Under the pieces are notes generated by a model, which saw nothing but the letters and a program-made list of their open reading frames with translations, was not told the origin of the DNA and made no database searches. Position numbers and translations under genes: made by a program. A stretch of DNA of 64,000 nt from the NCBI GenBank assembly GCA_029718625.1, contig CM056395.1, positions 24,290,899 to 24,354,898 of the forward strand, read 5' to 3'. Origin of the DNA: Synaphobranchus kaupii (Eukaryota > Chordata > Actinopteri > Anguilliformes > Synaphobranchidae). How positions within the stretch are numbered: the stretch's first letter is position 1; each line of letters begins with the position of its first letter. Below, in pieces: positions 48,501 through 58,354 of this stretch.

Positions 48501-51314
48501 CCACATTGTACTTCCCTAACCCATCCACACATCTGTGTTTTCAGTTCCTCGGACACCGTCTGTGGGCCCGTCAGTCACCACTGCTCTTCCGTGTGATTGG
48601 ACAGGAGTCCGCGGGATGGAGGTGGAGCTCACGCTGTTGTCCATGGGGCAATGGACTGGTCCACCAGCCGTTGCTGTTTTCGGACCAGAATCGTGATCGC
48701 TAACGGCGATCCGCCATTCACCCGCCAGGTACGTGTATGGCCCCATTCGCATGATTGTGGCGTTGTCACCTGTGGCTTCAGGTGCATATGATGAGAGATG
48801 AAGCTCCGCCCTGTACCTGAGAAGAGCCTAGAAGTACCCTACACACCTGGTCAGCATGCAACAGGTGAGTCCGGCCACCCTCTGTCAACCTTCTAAAACT
48901 CAAATCTTGATCCTCTGCGCCCCATAACTCAACAATAATAATCTAATGCGGACTGAACCAAGCCTGTGCCAGCCTCCTCAAGGTAAGCTATACGCTGGCA
49001 GCCATGTGAAATGCAAAACCAGATGATTTTAAAACTTCTCAAGTTCAGTTGCGTCATAGTTCAATAGGTTTTGCCCGTTAGTGTGTGTGAAAACGTGTGT
49101 GCGTGTGTGTGCGTGCGTGCGTGCGTGCGTGCGTGCGCGTGTGTGTGTGTGCGTGCGCGTGTGTGTGTGTGTGTGTGCGTGCGTGCGTGTGTGTGTGTGC
49201 CTGTGTGCGTGTGTGTGTGTGTTCAGTCTCTGCAGAACTTCAAACACAATCTCCAAAGAAATAAAAAGCTCCAAAGTTCTTGCACAAACTGGAATATATA
49301 ACTTTAAACTCAACGCAAAATTTACGAGTGTCTTTATACAACACTGATTCCCCCCCCCCACCCTTAGCCTGGTTAGCCTCATCTTCTCCACAGTGACCAT
49401 AAACTTCCCTCATCTAATGCACTCTGGGTAATCCTTTACCCTGCTCCTCTGTAAACAGCGGGTCTAGAAGGCATCCGCCAGATAAAGTAAGCACTCGTCC
49501 TTCCTCCTACACCTGAAAATCCTTCTTGTTGAATGTGTAACGTTTAAAATCATCCCATTGATTAAACACACATCCATATAGATCAACTGACACAGGGGCC
49601 TTCAGAAAGGCTATCGCTTACCAGCTCTTCTTTGAGCACTAAAGGACAGACAAACATTTTTACATACTTGTTAAGGATTTTTTTTTTCTCCACACAAGAT
49701 TTTGATGTTAGTTAAAAGAAAAAAAGTTAAGCTCTAGAAAAGACTGTAATGACAATAGCCCAAAATTCATAAAGAATTTATTTGGATAGAAAAATAAGGC
49801 ATTGATTTTTTTGTCTTTATCAGACCGTTAAAGCAGGGCCAAAATAATATTTTATTCCAAAATATATATATTTTTATAATATAATAAATAAGCACAATCT
49901 GTAGAACGAGAAATGGGAACAGGTCTGCAATCATCTGCACGGAATTTGTCACAAAGAAAAAATTGAGTGAGACGCTAAACAATGATTGACTTGATTCGTT
50001 GTTGTAACATCTACACCGCCTACACAAAATGGGGTGTGAAAAAAATTATATTAAGAAAGAAGTTCATTACAGTTTATTGGGGAATTAATCATTGGGAAAG
50101 TGAGAGAGAAAGAGAAACAGAGAGAGAGATATGCATGTGCATTTTTTTCTCTCAATGGCATCCAATGGAATCATCTACGTCCTACAGTAGCCAGTATATA
50201 TCCAGCTGTATAAAAGGATAATATGTTAAAAAAAAAATTAAAAAAAATGCTCTCAAAAGTTGTGCAAGTCGCTCTGGATAAGAGCGTCTGCTAAATGCCT
50301 GTAATGTAATGTAGCCGAATGCTGGCGAACAGGCAGTTGTCTCGGGCAATGTAAGTTCGTGTCCCATCGTATGTGCGCCTCACTGGTAAAGCCAAGGATT
50401 TATGGACTGTTTGGTTCCATGTCCATACAATTGCTTAACGGTAGACAACTTTTCTTCTCAAGATTGAATCTATCAATTAAGCAATCCGACAAACCTTGGG
50501 GGCAATGACGCCTTGTTATAATACCATGGCTGGTGTGTTAGGGGTTCTACAGCAAGACGACGAAAAAAAAGTTGTGCGCTAAATGGGGCATATAGGCTCA
50601 ATTTGAGAGATTGAGCTAAACTCGTAAAACAAGAAATTGATGTTACCTATACACAAATCATGAATCAATTCTGCATTGCAATTCACGTGAGCACAATAAA
50701 TTCCTCGTGATTGTCTGATTTTTAAAAATAAACCAGACACTCTGGGTGCACAGTTAGGCATTATTTTGATGATAGGCTATCTCTCAATAGGCTATATCCG
50801 GACGAGCCTAACAGTTGATTTGCAAATGCCTTGCTATATGACGTTTTATAACCAGATAATAATTAGTCACATAGTTTTCCAAAAAGCAAACCATATTTAT
50901 GAACCATAACATTCCAAAAACACGTCATGTTTATGAACGACAAATTAAGTTTTTAAAAAACCCCACCACGGGTTGAATACTGTAGACTATTCTATAACCG
51001 TGCTCAGTAGGCTACAGTCTATTTTTTATTATGGCAACAACATCATATCTAGCCTACAGTAATATCATCGAACAGATTTTGGCATTAAAAACACATTGCA
51101 TATTAATATGGGATGAGGATTGCTAAACTAACTCAGTCTGTAGGCTACTTCCTAAGTCTATTGAAAGTGCGCACAGTCATTGTTACGCGATCACTTACAT
51201 GACTGACTAAGCATCTAAACACAAAGGCGATATAAAATAAGAGCCCATTACCTCTTCTTCGTGGTTAGGAAATTCATTTAACTCGTTCTCCGTTTCCGTC
51301 GGGCTGATGTCCAT
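23446..51314 (-). CDS. rbpms: rbpms, RNA-binding protein with multiple splicing (spliced coding span)
   Basis: Seven exons join in frame to 194 residues, against 196 for a common human isoform. The single RRM runs from about residue 23 to 100, with RNP2-like LFVSGL and RNP1-like VGFVSFDS. The tail keeps [20 protein letters not shown] and ends in [11 protein letters not shown]/tail wording ([24 protein letters not shown]) fits rbpms rather than rbpms2. RBPMS proteins are dimeric, bind RNA with tandem CAC motifs, and regulate splicing and RNA localisation; vertebrate expression is known in retinal ganglion cells, heart and smooth muscle. Introns are 10250, 1500, 5064, 2997, 4905 and 2568 bp, all GT/AG. 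Repeats abut three of the splice sites. The gene is convergent with gtf2e2. All exon phases match, so the model is firm; the 5' and 3' UTR ends are not resolved. Confidence 0.97.
23511..23577 (+). repeat. CA repeat abutting the rbpms exon 7 acceptor
   Basis: (CA)n with GCAC interruptions on the + strand, equal to a UG repeat in rbpms pre-mRNA. It reaches to within two or three bases of the AG at 23509-23510. Confidence 0.95.
23591..23875 (+). repeat. 40-bp minisatellite, seven copies
   Basis: Units of exactly 40 bp (cttaaccaaaccgagcacat then tgattcacctgattcacctg) begin at 23601, 23641, 23681 and so on. It lies in rbpms intron 6 next to the CA repeat. Confidence 0.95.
24581..24785 (+). repeat. 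31-bp minisatellite carrying CCAATCA boxes
   Basis: About 6.6 units of ccaatcagatgttgggggtg attatgtgtag. CCAATCA is intact in five units (24617, 24648, 24679, 24741, 24772) and changed in two (24586, 24710). It is in rbpms intron 6. Confidence 0.95.
24786..26040. other. rbpms intron 6, 5' half
   Basis: No exon is visible. The stretch 25560-25780 is low in repeats, with TAATTA-type motifs and ATGAAAATC. The G/C-rich part near 26040-26070 follows the exon 6 donor. Confidence 0.4.
26077..26204 (-). CDS. rbpms: rbpms coding exon 6
   Basis: The split codon gives Tyr, then [40 protein letters not shown] and AQ, the proline-rich tail. The acceptor (tttgtattgcag) is preceded by a CT-rich tract of over 200 bases; the donor is CAG|gtaacc. 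Confidence 0.96.
26228..26470 (+). repeat. GA repeat forming a long CU tract before rbpms exon 6
   Basis: (GA)n with GTGA and GATA variants on the + strand, hence (CU)n in rbpms pre-mRNA. It ends about 25 bases from the exon 6 acceptor. Confidence 0.95.
26771..26808 (+). repeat. CA microsatellite
   Basis: Pure (CA)n after CAAA repeats, rbpms intron 5. Confidence 0.95.
27389..27490 (+). repeat. Compound GT repeat
   Basis: (GT)n with duplicated tatatgtgtgcgcgca-like segments, rbpms intron 5. Confidence 0.9.
28499..29293. mobile_element. DNA transposon remnant with tandemly repeated left end
   Basis: The left edge ggctgtgtctgaatcag and the right edge ctgattcggacacggcc are inverted copies about 790 bp apart. 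Five tandem units (mostly 54 bp) starting with the terminal motif gtgtccgaatcagagcccta fill 28506-28788. No transposase is seen. It lies in rbpms intron 5. Confidence 0.6.
29880..29955 (+). repeat. LINE/SINE 3' tail fragment with (TGTAA)n
   Basis: ggataaaagcgtctgccaaa followed by taagtgtaatgtaatgtaat is a diverged copy of the tail at 17580-17635. Confidence 0.75.
31110..31260 (-). CDS. rbpms: rbpms coding exon 5
   Basis: Encodes [40 protein letters not shown] and [10 protein letters not shown], then one base of a split Tyr codon before gtgagt. This finishes the RRM and starts the linker. The [10 protein letters not shown] segment differs from the mammalian sequence while flanks are conserved. 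Confidence 0.96.
31261..34257. other. rbpms intron 4
   Basis: AT-rich, with no repeats of note beyond short homopolymers. I see nothing else in it that I can support. Confidence 0.5.
34258..34320 (-). CDS. rbpms: rbpms coding exon 4 (RNP1)
   Basis: Encodes [20 protein letters not shown] then N, including the RNP1 strand VGFVSF. The acceptor follows a long natural pyrimidine tract (tctctctgtccccag); the donor is AAC|gtaagt. Confidence 0.97.
34321..36033. other. rbpms intron 3, distal part
   Basis: Begins with the pyrimidine tract of exon 4 and otherwise lacks recognisable features until the minisatellite. Confidence 0.5.
36034..39169 (+). repeat. 32-bp minisatellite, about 98 copies
   Basis: The unit is tttaaacacttcaccctttc acaaataaaccc. 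The span of 3136 bp divides exactly by 32, giving 98 copies if no indels occur. Variants are cacaaa, cataaa and cacaca before taaa, and ccattt versus ccc ttt at the junction; ccattt is concentrated in the first units. The array occupies 62% of rbpms intron 3. Confidence 0.97.
39385..39423 (-). CDS. rbpms: rbpms coding exon 3 (39 bp)
   Basis: A micro-exon encoding [13 protein letters not shown], identical to the human segment as I remember it. Acceptor ctttttcag, donor CAG|gtaaat. It lies only 216 bp from the edge of the 32-bp minisatellite. Confidence 0.96.
40443..40473 (+). other. Perfect 13-bp hairpin
   Basis: AAATACTCTGCTG, a five-base loop, then CAGCAGAGTATTT. It is in rbpms intron 2; no longer precursor-like stem is seen. 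Confidence 0.8.
40844..40917 (+). repeat. (CGCA)n repeat next to the rbpms exon 2 donor
   Basis: About 16 CGCA units and a short CA run on the + strand, reading (UG)n(UGCG)n in rbpms pre-mRNA from the sixth or seventh base of the intron. Confidence 0.95.
40924..41001 (-). CDS. rbpms: rbpms coding exon 2 (start of the RRM)
   Basis: After acceptor gtttctttag the exon encodes [20 protein letters not shown] then LFRPFK, with the RNP2 strand LFVSGL. The donor is AAG|gtaagc, and six bases later a (TG/TGCG)n repeat begins on the transcribed sense strand. Confidence 0.97.
41002..41170. other. rbpms intron 1, 3' end
   Basis: Holds the acceptor region of exon 2. No other feature is recognised before the 61-bp array. 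Confidence 0.5.
41171..41394 (+). repeat. 61-bp minisatellite, about 3.6 copies
   Basis: Units contain cgtacaagcacactgtggac ccatgtcacgttagcctgct; starts fall at 41211, 41272 and 41333. The first, partial unit differs most. Confidence 0.93.
41721..42092 (+). repeat. 37-bp minisatellite, ten copies
   Basis: Units of tagtttcagagtatgtgcta cataatgcatacttctc repeat with almost no change. Each unit contains an imperfect inverted repeat (AGTATG...CATACT). Confidence 0.96.
42777..42969. mobile_element. Palindromic hAT-type MITE with perfect 8-bp TSD
   Basis: The ends cagaggtggaaatccagggg and their inverted copy pair over more than 30 bases. CACTCTGG flanks both sides (42769-42776 and 42970-42977). 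It is 193 bp, non-coding, in rbpms intron 1. Confidence 0.93.
42978..45480. other. rbpms intron 1, no feature recognised
   Basis: No exon, tRNA or clear transposon boundary is visible on either strand. Confidence 0.45.
45487..45558 (+). repeat. CA microsatellite
   Basis: (CA)n of about 30 units in rbpms intron 1. Confidence 0.95.
45559..49079. other. rbpms intron 1, middle
   Basis: Contains a short GA repeat near 45905-45942 and a 23-bp direct duplication (agcccacttggcacaacagg) at 47745-47792. Otherwise nothing is recognised. Confidence 0.45.
49080..49222 (+). repeat. GT/GC microsatellite
   Basis: Compound (GT)n(GCGT)n in rbpms intron 1. Confidence 0.95.
50188..50313 (+). mobile_element. 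5'-truncated SINE with UnaL2-type tail
   Basis: The body cagtatatatccagctgta and the stem-loop CGCTCT-GGATA-AGAGCG (50270-50286) match the SINE at 17419; it ends in TGTAA repeats. The Pol III promoter part is absent and an A-rich insertion lies at 50226-50247. Confidence 0.88.
51252..51314 (-). CDS. rbpms: rbpms coding exon 1 with start codon
   Basis: The exon encodes [20 protein letters not shown] plus E, an acidic N terminus ending in EEE like other family members, then donor GAG|gtaatg. Only this ATG precedes the exon in frame nearby; the N terminus is not conserved between paralogs, so the start rests on frame, donor and the EEE-VRTLFV junction. Confidence 0.88.
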
Positions 51315-53404
51315 CTTGTAACCGATAACGCGTTTCAAACTTTGTCTTTGCTACAGTTTATAGCGGTCCAGCTGTTTTTGAGGGTCGGGAAATAAAAAGC
51401 TCCTTGAGGGTCGGGACGCTTGTAAAGGAGCCGAGAATGTCCCCACGCACAGTCCTGGGAATGCCACTGTCCTCAATTAGTCAACATTAACGAGCAGCCT
51501 ACTGTTCCAACAACAACACAACGGCAACAAACCAAATGAAACATTAAACGATTGAGTCTCCAGTAAAGCACCTGTCTTGAGCCTGGCCAATTCTGAGATG
51601 ACCGCCCGGAGTGTAGCCTGGTGGTTACCTAAAGTGGTGTTTCCTGATCGCCCCGTTTTGAGTAGCCTAGTAAAGGGAAGTGCATGTTACCATTTATCAT
51701 TAACTGTATGAACAGCGTCAGACACGCCGCGAAAAGTAAGCTTCGCTTTCTGGGGGGTGTTGCTCGGCAGGTCAGGGGGTGGGCGGAAAGACTTTGGGAA
51801 TGTTATTGCGAGTTTGTTCATTGTGAGACACGACCACGTATTTGGAATATTATGTGTTTAAAAGGGCCAACATGAAAATGAGTCCAGTCATAATGATTCA
51901 TGTTATTTTAAAAAAAAGATGTTCGCAGCGAATGGAATGAATCAGCGACAACGTATAGCCTACCCCATTCATGCCCAAAGGTATTTAAATGGTATATTAA
52001 ATAGCCTAGTATTTTAATATTTACCCGCGTGTGGATTTGGAATTACCGAAACGACACTACGAGGGAGACTGCCAGTGGCTAGCCGTCAAGAACGAATCAC
52101 ATCAAGTTATAAAAAAATAACTTTATTGCTGAGCAAATTTCCTTACGAAGCCAAGTCAAGAAAAATAATAATAACGATTCTGAAACCGTAGTGTTCAGCC
52201 AATACTGCATACAGGGGTGGCCCCTGGATTTTTCGTAACAACAAATAAAAGTATTTTATATTTTATAAAGTACTCCAGTCAAATAATCAAGTCAACTCGA
52301 TAGTTAATGCATTGCGCTTCACCTTTGCACATTTTCTGTTACCAGATGAACTCTTTGGCCATAAAACGAATTATTTGATACAATAAAAGCCACAATGTGC
52401 TTAATCAATCCATCTGTGATGTCATCACTTCTGCGGCCGCCTTGGCCATGACGTTTGGCCTTGAAGGAGAGAGACAGTAATCTGTAGTTACAGACAAAAC
52501 CATATTTTCCAGGATGGATTGCTTTTTTGCACAGATGTGCACAGGTTCTTACATATCTTTTTGACAGGTAAAGATAGCAAACTAGTTCACCCGCCTCTCC
52601 TTTGGTGAAATGAGAGTAGGGGTGTGTCCCAATACTCAAAAAATGCACCCTCCTTTCCTCCACTACCACCTCCTCTCTTCCTTGCCCCGGAAACTGATCT
52701 TTGTGTTTTAATATATTGCTGCATATTAATTACATATTAATTAATGTCTCGACGCAAACCGCAATGTCAGGTACATTGTATACTGTACATACAAATACTT
52801 GTACTCAAAACGTTCAGGCAGTTTTGCATACTTCCAGGTAGGAGAGGAGTGGTAGTGGGGGAGTGGAGGAAAGGAGGTGGTGAGTGAAGAATGTTGGGAC
52901 ACACAGCCAACGCTAACCAGTATTTTAGCATGGGCCCTGTGAAATGTGTGCTGTGAAAGGAGAGCTTATGATTCAAACAAACAACAAAAAATGTTCGACA
53001 AGTACCTGAGTGGAAAAGTGCACTTTTGAAAATACTGAAAGAAAACACTATTAGTCATTATTTTATTGTCAGTTGATATTGATGCCATATGATTTCATAG
53101 TGTGGAGCATGGCCTGGCTCTTACGTGAAGCCTCTTAACAGCTTATGGCAGCACAGCAGGAACAAAAACACTAGTGTGAAAACAGCACCTTAGCCAAAAA
53201 CAACTTTAGTCTCTCATTTATATATTTTGGAACAAAATGTCCCCCAGAGCTAATTAACATGCGGGAGCTTAACAACTCAGAAACTCACACAAAATTGCTG
53301 GGTGGAAGTATTGTTTGAACTTTGGAGCATTACCCCGTCAAAATGTGCCCTGTTTACGCAAAATTGCACATGACAGAATTATTTGGCAATAGGGCAGTAC
53401 AATT
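51315..53404. other. rbpms upstream flank
   Basis: This must include the rbpms promoter and 5'UTR. It is not CpG-rich. A TATAAA on the - strand at 51357-51362 is only 43 bases from the ATG, so I do not assign it. No other gene is recognised. Confidence 0.45.
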
Positions 53405-55329
53405 GTGTGTGCCTGTGTGTGTGTTTGTGTGTGTAAGCGCGCATGTGTGAATGCGCGTGCGTGCATATGTGTTTGTTGCTGGAACAGCAGCTGGAAGATG
53501 TGGAGTGAGGGTGGGGGGGGTTCTCATTAATACTTTAGAGGTGTGTACTAAAAAGTAAAGCTGCATGCAGTGCCCTGAAGTAACCCCACCCCCCCACCCC
53601 ACAAAGCCCTACACAGCTGCATATTTATAAACCACTTTTAACCCCAGTTTTTTTGCTTTTCTGCAATTTGGAATGCACAATCATATTTACAGTCCTGTCT
53701 CACGGCTGTGCTGCATTCTCCATCAATTCGGAGAGTGCAGGGCAGAGCTTGTGTCCTCTGACACCACCTATCACAATCACCCCACCCCACCCCTCCAAAT
53801 ATCTGTGCAGTTATTGTGTTGCACGGCCTCTCTCCATTCATTACTAGTACAGACATGCAGCCGTCAATCAGGGGAGCGCCAGCGGAGAGCCGTGCCAACT
53901 GTGACCGTCCCTCTCTGTTTGCCGACGTGACAACAGAGTGCACCTTCTTTCATTAGCCTGAAAAACAGTCAACAGGACAGCCCTACTACTGTAAATAACG
54001 CATTTCATTAAACCACAAGAGGTGGCAAGACTCCTCAGGTACGCGTCGGCCGATCTGTCCCGGCTGGCATCATTTGGTTGTCGGAGCTGCCCGTGTCCTG
54101 GTTGGACAGTAGCACAACGTAGCGACCGGATTCCTATATTTAGAAGCAGAACCACATGCAAGTGATTGTCGCCACGGTCGGTGCCCCACGTGGAAATCTC
54201 TGCCATTCCCACCCTCCCCCCTCCCCCTCGTTGGCTCCGCGCAGCCTCACCTGGCGTTTGGGGGGGAGAACGGGGACAGCTGTCGTTCCCGTCGATTTCA
54301 GTAAAGCCCGTTAAATGACTGACCTTAACACACACACTCGCGCGATTGCGGTTCCAGGCGGGACACTCTGTGCACTGCAGACACCGTGCATTAAACATCA
54401 AAAGAAATGTATCACTGTTTATTATTGCAGGTGGGCTACATTGGCTAAGCATTTGGGTGGCAACAGAAGTGTCACATGGTTTGATGATCTCGTAGAGCAC
54501 AGTCATCACACTGTTGAGGACGTTGCCTAGGTTAAATTGCTCACCGTTGACCATGCTGTCTGGTAGGCTACTTTGCAGTATTTTTACCATTTCAGATCCA
54601 ATTGTTTATATTGTGAAAGTACTTGCACTCTCTCCATCAAGAAATTAAGCCTGTTAATATAAGATCAAAAGAAATGTTACATTTAAAATTAATATTGCAA
54701 GAGAATTTTTGAATGTCAACTATTTTGACATTTGCTTTGCGTTAAGTTCATTTTCAGTAATTGTCTATGATGGTTATGAGATGTTGGTGAAATGCTTAAT
54801 GGGAATTGTATTACAAAGCCAAGTTGGAAGGCCAATTTTGGCAAGCGTGAGAGTTATAAAAAGGTTTGATTTATAACTTATGAAAATTAATCAAGCAATA
54901 AACAACTTTGGGACTGAATTCCAACAAGACTTCCAACAAGTGTGGAACATTTTTTTGTACTGTATTTTCACAAAACAGTTTTTTTGACATTGGCCGGATG
55001 ATTTGGGTGTAAATTTGTTATTAAAAAACATATTGCTTGAAATTATGCAGTCAACTGGCTGTTGTATAGCGCTAACATCTCCTTATTCATCGGAGAGTTG
55101 ACTGAGCATAGGTGATGAGGTGATCTAAGTTGTTCAATGGCAAATGAACTTAAAAAGAGAGCAAGGCTAACGTGCTATTAGTTTTTTGGACGCTGGACTA
55201 GATCAGCTTGCTGTTATCAATGTCTGCAATGTTCACAGGCACTAACGTCTACCTTGGCTGAACTACAGACAAAAGCAGTTTGCCAATGACAGGTCATGAG
55301 TCACTGCCTCTCACTAAGATCGAGACATC
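53405..55329. other. Intergenic, no gene supported
   Basis: It begins with a GT-rich stretch (53405-53475). A 240-codon - strand open frame (53868-54590) has no recognised domain. The rest is AT-rich. Confidence 0.4.
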
Positions 55330-55364
55330 ACCGTACTCCATCTTCATAATCACTTTCCCACTGC

Positions 55365-55640
55365 AGTTCAAGTGGCCGGCAGCCATTCCGCTGTATACTC
55401 TTCTCATGGCAAACTGCTGAAGCTAAGCAGGTGCGGGAAAACTAAATTGCTGCTGGAAGAGGTAGCCTTGGCAGGCTGGTAGGGGGGTACTCTCCCATCT
55501 GGACCAAAAAGAAATCCAGTGTCGAACAGTGATAGGGACACTGTGCTGCAGGAGGTGCTGTCCATCTGATGAGACATTAAACTGAGGTCCTGGCTGACGG
55601 CATAGGCAAAGAGTAAGGATGTTAACCCCAGTGTCCTGGC
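55365..55640 (+). mobile_element. 5S rRNA-derived SINE (SINE3-like)
   Basis: The head tgctgaagctaagcaggt matches the 5S rRNA internal promoter region. The body has aactaaattgctgctggaag and atgagacattaaactgaggt cctg, characteristic of fish SINE3 elements. It is 5' diverged and appears to have lost part of the 5S segment. The 224-codon open frame on the opposite strand is a by-product. Confidence 0.72.
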
Positions 55641-56139
55641 CACAAAAGCTACCTCTCGACATCTGGCCCCCGAATGAAGCCCATGTATGCAGGACTCACT
55701 ACGACTCTCCAGGTCATCGCTACAAAAGATGTTTCTGAGTTCTCGGCCAGCAGACAAGGTTAAGTAAGGATAAAATAACCGCGCTGGGCCGTCCGCTCCC
55801 ATACGACAAGAGACCATCCAATAGGGCGGGGCAGAGTTGCCTGAAAGTCCGTCACTATAGCAACTTGACAAAAAAAAAAAAAAGCCCCGCCGATCCAAGG
55901 CTGAGCTGTTATGAACTGTTATGAACAGGTGAGGAAGGATATAATCACAAGGATGCATAAGAGCTGAGCAGGAAGGGAGTTTGGGCCTTTCAAGTTTGGA
56001 GTTCTCAAGGTCGGGTCTAAGAGTGAAACAAAATCCCAGTATTATGACAGCACTCCTACACACGAGGGAGTACTGCACTGAGGCCTCGACAGACCGTGTC
56101 TGTGACTGATAGGATACAAAATAAAAATGTATAATTTAT

Positions 56140-56335
56140 TTATTTGCTTAGCAGATGCCCTTACCTGGGGCAATGTACATAGTTTGCGTTCAAACTTTTA
56201 ATCCATTTTCAGAAAGCGGTATTCACTGGAGTAACTCAGGAAAATGACCTTGCTCAATCATACAGCAGCAGCATATGTTACTCACATCTGCAACTTTCTG
56301 TTCACAAGTTCAGTTCCCCAACATCTGCATCACAT
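56140..56335 (-). repeat. LINE/SINE tail relative, reverse orientation
   Basis: tttatttgcttagcagatgc ccttacctggggcaatgtac resembles the reverse complement of the SINE/LINE tail, extended by LINE-like 3'UTR sequence. Confidence 0.5.
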
Positions 56336-56555
56336 GCTCTCTATGAATACTGCATTATGGAAGTATGTAAAGTAAAATATCTTTATGGCCCCATTGGGGT
56401 GGGTCAGTGGCTTCACTTTCACGATCGAATAGGTTACATTGCTGAGGAAGAAGACATAATATGTGTCTAGCCCCTGAGGCAAGATGGAGTAATTTGGCCA
56501 TGAGAGTTTCTGATCTGACAAGCATTCAGCTTTCTCAAAACTCGAGAGGAATGGG

Positions 56556-56757
56556 CTGTTGGGTGGCTCATTCGGTTAAGGCACCACGCATGGATGGGTC
56601 ATGGATGAGCCCCACGGCCTCGGATCGAATCCGGACCGCACCGGTGCCGAATGTAGGCGGTAGCTCCACGGGGCGATGCGAAATTGGCAATTTTGTCACC
56701 CTGGGTATAGGTATTCAGTCAGTCAGTCTAGCGACCCCCTGCTGGTCGATCGTGTGC
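56556..56757 (+). mobile_element. tRNA-derived SINE-like element
   Basis: An A box-like TGGCTCATTCG (56564-56574) and a B box-like GGATCGAATCC (56622-56632) are properly spaced, each one base off the consensus. A hAT MITE interrupts its 3' side. Confidence 0.65.
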
Positions 56758-56765
56758 CCGTAGAC

Positions 56766-56969
56766 CAGGCGTGTCCAATCTTATCCGGAAAGGGCCGGTG
56801 TGGGTGCAGGTTTTTGTTTTAGCCCAGCATTACAACACCTGATTCAACTAATTAACTAATCATGCTCTTCAATCAGACCTTGATAAGTATAATCAGGTGT
56901 TGTAGTGCTGGGCTAGAACAAAAACCTGCACCCACACCGGCCCTTTTCGGGTAAGATTGGACACCCCTG
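56766..56969. mobile_element. Palindromic hAT-type MITE with perfect 8-bp TSD
   Basis: Inverted ends begin CAGGCGTGTCCAATCTTATC. CCGTAGAC flanks both sides (56758-56765, 56970-56977). It is 204 bp with no coding capacity. Confidence 0.95.
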
Positions 56970-57195
56970 CCGTAGACTGTATGCGAGCTTAGCTGTAGTC
57001 CAAAGTGTGAAAAGGAGCAGAACCACGGTTGTTTATACTCTTCTGAATCGGCTGTGGGGCTCACATGAACATGGTTGCGGTTGCAGACATTCTGAATTAG
57101 GGTGGAAATTGGACATGTTCAGCCCGAAATTTATATTAAAAATAAATAAATAAAAAATGAGCAACTCATTCCCTGAAATTTTATTTTATCTTATG

Positions 57196-57199
<4 letters not shown>

Positions 57200-57245
<46 letters not shown>
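57200..57245 (+). repeat. (TTA)n microsatellite
   Basis: About 15 pure TTA units. Confidence 0.95.
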
Positions 57246-57246
<1 letters not shown>

Positions 57247-58244
57247 GTTCTGTCTGTAAGAGAGTGTAATTATTAATTATTGCCGACTGGCCTTTTGGCT
57301 TTGTTGGTAGAATGGGGGAAGAAACCACCTTAAGCGAAAGCGTTTTATGACAGCGAGTTTCCAACTGTTGACATTATGTTCCTTTAATGGATTACAATTC
57401 CCTCTCGGAATGCTTTTCAGCACCGTCCAAATGTCGGGGTTGGAGCCGGGAGGGGAACCTATGCCTGAGAGAGAGAGAGGCCCGTGTGTCGAGCGGCGTT
57501 AAACACTGCGGCAAATAACGCTCTCCAGTTTCACCGGCCGCATCCCACACACACACGTGGGACAAGGCCCGGCCGGCCCTGGAGTTAGGGTAGAGAGAAA
57601 AAAATAAATGGGTAAAAAAACTTAGCAATCACAAAATGAATGAACAAAAGTATGGGGTTTACAGCATGCTTTCACGCAACATGAACGGTCATGGTGTCTC
57701 GCAGTCGTGGAACGCGAACGCTGGGCGTCTTTTTCATCGCTGCTTTTAGGCTGGACGTCTTTCTTGTCCGTTGCACTCAGCCATCAATTTGTGAGCAGCT
57801 TTGAGAGTGTGTTGTGTGTGTGTGTGTGTGGGGGGGGGGGTTGTGGTGTATTTCTTTTTTTGGAGGTGGGGAAGTAGAGTGGTTTGCCTGCTGGGTGTGT
57901 GACAGACAAAGACAGGCAGGCCTATGTTGTCTACACGTTTGATCTGTCATGATTTCCACCGTTAAACCGCCGGATGTAAAATATCTAAAGCCGGAGAGTG
58001 TGCGTGATGCGAAGAGCAAACAGTTTGAAATGAAATTTGTCAGATTGACATGTTCTTTAAAGTGACCCAGCAAAGAAGAAGGAATGAGAACCTGCCCATT
58101 AGTGAGAGATGATGGGAGAGGGAGGGAGGGGGAATCACTGCTCAGATTTCAGTATTGCTCGGTCCCATTGTCTCAAAATGTCTGTCCCTGTGTTGTAGCC
58201 AAGTGATGTGCGAGAACGTAACAGTGTGGTACCCCTACTGACCA
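57246..58244. other. Intergenic, no gene recognised
   Basis: Only a short GT/G run near 57812-57840 stands out. Confidence 0.45.
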
Positions 58245-58354
58245 CACAGCAACAATGCCAGTGTAAATCTAACACTGCTGGTGTACATTTAACACCCTAG
58301 GGTGTTTATACGAGACCCTAGGGGTTTAAAATGTACGCCACAATTTTTGCTGTG
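58245..58354. mobile_element. Short palindromic MITE
   Basis: The ends CACAGCAACAATG and its inverted relative (caatttttgctgtg) bound a 110-bp stretch with internal inverted copies of gtgt-aaat-taacac. The duplication is unclear. Confidence 0.6.

Noticed and set aside
51357..51362. TATAAA on the - strand as the rbpms TATA box
   Set aside because: It lies only 43 bases from the start codon, leaving almost no room for a 5'UTR.
53868..54590. 240-codon - strand open frame upstream of rbpms
   Set aside because: No recognised domain, no supporting splice sites or coding-like neighbours. The first 70 residues look more protein-like than the rest, but that is too little for a gene call.
55404..56078. 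224-codon - strand open frame
   Set aside because: It lies antisense across a 5S-derived SINE and unrelated flank.
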